Part shown: positions 37,843-37,876 of the stretch, piece by piece
Layout: each line of letters begins with the position of its first letter
Numbering within the stretch: the stretch's first letter is position 1
Virus record (IMG/VR): IMGVR_UViG_3300032093_000371
Location: 1-37,876 of that record
DNA from: a virus
Length of the DNA: 37,876 nucleotides
Reading direction: 5' to 3' (one strand)
Translations under genes and position numbers: made by a program
The notes under the pieces: generated by a model
The model's input: the letters and a program-made list of their open reading frames with translations, nothing else
What the model was told of the DNA's origin: nothing
The model's database searches: none

Positions 37843-37876
37843 TGGGTAGTGAGGGACTCGAACCCCCGACCCTCTC
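37843..37876 (-). tRNA. tRNA, 3' part only (cut by window end), identity unknown
   Basis: Only the T-arm and 3' acceptor strand are inside the window. The T-arm is GGGGG-TTCGAGT-CCCTC. The acceptor strand is ACTACCC with discriminator A, so the 5' strand should read GGGTAGT. The anticodon lies beyond the edge. Confidence 0.85.

Noticed and set aside
1-37876. CRISPR array, insertion sequence, integrase or attachment site
   Set aside because: No regularly spaced repeats, transposase or integrase motifs were seen. The tRNAs here are phage-borne rather than integration targets.

Overview
This is an AT-rich segment of a tailed-phage genome of the T4-like (contractile-tail) lineage. Every convincing gene lies on the minus strand, so transcription runs from position 37876 towards 1. 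The T4-type core genes that can be recognised are the large terminase gp17, a naturally fused gp47/gp46 recombination nuclease, a gp61-like primase, baseplate proteins gp6, gp25 and gp5, and the late sigma factor gp55. Genes are tightly packed, often with 1- or 4-base stop/start overlaps, and many have good Shine-Dalgarno (SD) sites. Host-type promoters of the form TTGACA-N17-TATATT are visible. The host cannot be named from the sequence. The one-piece tmRNA, purine-rich SD sites and sigma70-like promoters argue for an ordinary sigma70/SD-using bacterium. Small-Hsp and structural genes of this kind are also common in marine T4-like phages.

Layout, in order of transcription. (a) 37876-35779 is an RNA-rich island: a tRNA cut by the window edge, tRNA-Gly(UCC), tRNA-Leu(CAA), tRNA-Glu(UUC), a 30-residue very basic protein, a structured untranslated stretch, tRNA-Gln(UUG), a small lipoprotein, a second and aberrant tRNA-Gly(UCC), a small broken ORF, a C39-like cysteine peptidase-fold protein and a complete tmRNA. 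(b) 35778-33645 holds small unknown proteins, an HNH endonuclease and an HD-domain hydrolase, closed by a terminator. (c) 33592-32845 holds a small heat-shock protein with a structured leader, an 18-residue protein with seven cysteines, a hairpin that displays a perfect 12-base complement of the 16S rRNA 3' end, and a strong terminator. (d) 32836-28578 holds a membrane/coiled-coil protein, then an overlapping set behind a strong promoter: UV-damage endonuclease, a small membrane protein, glycosyltransferase, IMP dehydrogenase/GMP reductase, and a membrane-anchored lysozyme-like protein. (e) 28578-11529 holds gp55 and the baseplate/tail block: gp5, gp25, gp6, then adhesin- and fibre-like proteins including a 1628-residue giant. 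(f) 11509-7043 holds a recombination/replication cassette: PD-(D/E)XK nuclease, primase and the fused Mre11-Rad50-like nuclease. (g) 7001-1 holds a structural protein, a 963-residue nucleotidyltransferase fusion, two small proteins and the terminase.

The structural proteins, gp55 and terminase serve late expression and virion assembly. The primase and nuclease cassette serves replication and recombination. The right-hand third is concerned mainly with translation and host takeover. The most unusual items are the SD-displaying hairpin after hsp20 with its Cys-rich microprotein, the phage tmRNA with predicted tag AGNQLALAA, the aberrant second tRNA-Gly(UCC), the single-chain Mre11-Rad50 fusion, and the ligase-like plus NMN-adenylyltransferase-like fusion. 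All functions are assigned by reading motifs. No database search or folding program was run.
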